Positions 39,011 through 39,366 of a stretch of 39,366 nt of DNA are shown piece after piece (position 1 is the stretch's first letter; each line of letters opens with the position of its first letter). The notes below the pieces were generated by a model. It searched no databases. It saw only the letters and a program-made list of their open reading frames with translations, and was not told where the DNA came from. Source of the DNA: Oscillospiraceae bacterium (GTDB lineage Bacteria; Bacillota; Clostridia; Oscillospirales; Acutalibacteraceae); contig SVPR01000022.1 of assembly GCA_015065785.1 (NCBI GenBank), forward strand, positions 1-39,366, written 5' to 3'. Made by a program: the position numbers and the translations under genes.

Positions 39011-39361
39011 TCAGTTTCCTAATTTTGCTATTAGTGAATTGAGAATTTTTCCTACCTCTGATGATAATAAGAATGCTCTTTCTGCATCTTTCTCTTCAAA
39101 GAAATTCAGCATAATGCCAATATGTATTTGTGTTTCTAACTCAAATAATGAGCCTCTGGCAATATCTAAAAATCTACTGTATTCCGTTTTTGATTTTCTT
39201 CCGTATCCTTCTGCTATATTAGAAGGAATTGATATAGCAGCTCTTCTCATCTGGTCCGAGAGAGCATAAGTTTCTTCTTTAGGTAATTTTTTTACGAGTA
39301 TATAAGTTTCTTTTACTAATTCCATGGCTTTCTGCCACACAATTAAGTCTTTGTAAAACAT
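39011..39361 (-). CDS. Four-helix-bundle protein (23S rRNA IVS-protein/Avd-like family)
   Basis: A 116-residue, fully helical protein of the TIGR02436 type: WQKAMELVKETYILVKKLPKEETYALSDQMRRAAISIPSNIAEGYGR is the hallmark, followed by SRFLDIARGSLFELETQI. The family includes proteins coded in intervening sequences of 23S rRNA genes and is structurally like Avd, the accessory protein of diversity-generating retroelements. Its cellular role is unknown. The ATG lies 5 bp from the window end, so the upstream ribosome site is not visible and the start is not certain. Directly downstream is heptamer array H. Confidence 0.88.
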   Translation of the reverse strand: MFYKDLIVWQKAMELVKETYILVKKLPKEETYALSDQMRRAAISIPSNIAEGYGRKSKTEYSRFLDIARGSLFELETQIHIGIMLNFFEEKDAERAFLLSSEVGKILNSLIAKLGN

Positions 39362-39366
39362 CAGGT

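Overview
The window looks like a stretch of chromosome from a low-GC Firmicute, most likely an anaerobic Clostridia (Oscillospirales-like) from an animal gut. Pointers are AT-rich spacers, strong AGGAGG-type ribosome sites, extended -10 (TGn) promoters, a ferredoxin/NADH-type flavin-FeS complex, FeoAB iron uptake, a cohesin-like surface protein with a TGDxG-type anchor, and HipA-like and holin-like toxin modules. The placement is an inference from gene content; no rRNA or confident tRNA is present.

Layout. 1-530: the end of a small type I toxin locus, then a heptamer array and the ileS terminator. 529-5115 (-): ileS, then a HipA-like kinase with an AbrB-like partner whose palindromic operator sits inside its own promoter. 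5206-7580 (+): prfB and malic enzyme. 8097-9452 (+): an NSS-family Na+ symporter. 9581-9935: a second, complete copy of the type I toxin/antisense locus. 9946-14276: a divergent Xre regulator facing a 24-codon ORF, an intrinsic terminator and a heterodimeric ABC exporter; this looks like ribosome-mediated attenuation. 14524-15563 (-): three small unknown proteins. 15629-17620 (+): a phosphodiesterase and a DUF5058 membrane pair. 17934-20517 (-): htpG and a PH-like membrane protein. 20606-23781 (+): tex and an unknown gene. 23820-24135: a gene-free, highly structured interval that may be a non-coding RNA. 24162-25202 (-): cohesin-like surface protein. 25460-29990 (-): a three-subunit NuoE/NuoF/FAD-FeS complex. 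30126-30770 (+): HAD phosphatase. 31054-33511 (-): feoA, feoB and a Cys-rich Feo protein, with a DtxR-like repressor (33729-34085, +) and matching operators. 34412-37451 (-): DUF554, RluA-type, HflX and DUF559 genes. 37495-37769: a nested-palindrome MITE-like element. 37785-39361 (-): a prepilin/CFI-box fusion and a four-helix-bundle protein.

The most striking signal is a family of intergenic elements (about 8 in 39 kb) built from tandem 7-bp repeats of at least five sequence types. Full copies are fold-back structures. A central bidirectional terminator hairpin, whose stem shows covariation between copies, is flanked by heptamer arrays that mirror one another (38 of 38 bases in the copy at 30803-30994). 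Arrays begin within about 0-5 bp of stop codons, one has extended the reading frame of an ABC transporter, and one lies next to a four-helix-bundle gene that may belong to the system.

Second in interest are the leader-peptide attenuator in front of the ABC exporter and the paired toxin/antisense loci. All functional assignments rest on reading motifs by eye; no database search was possible.
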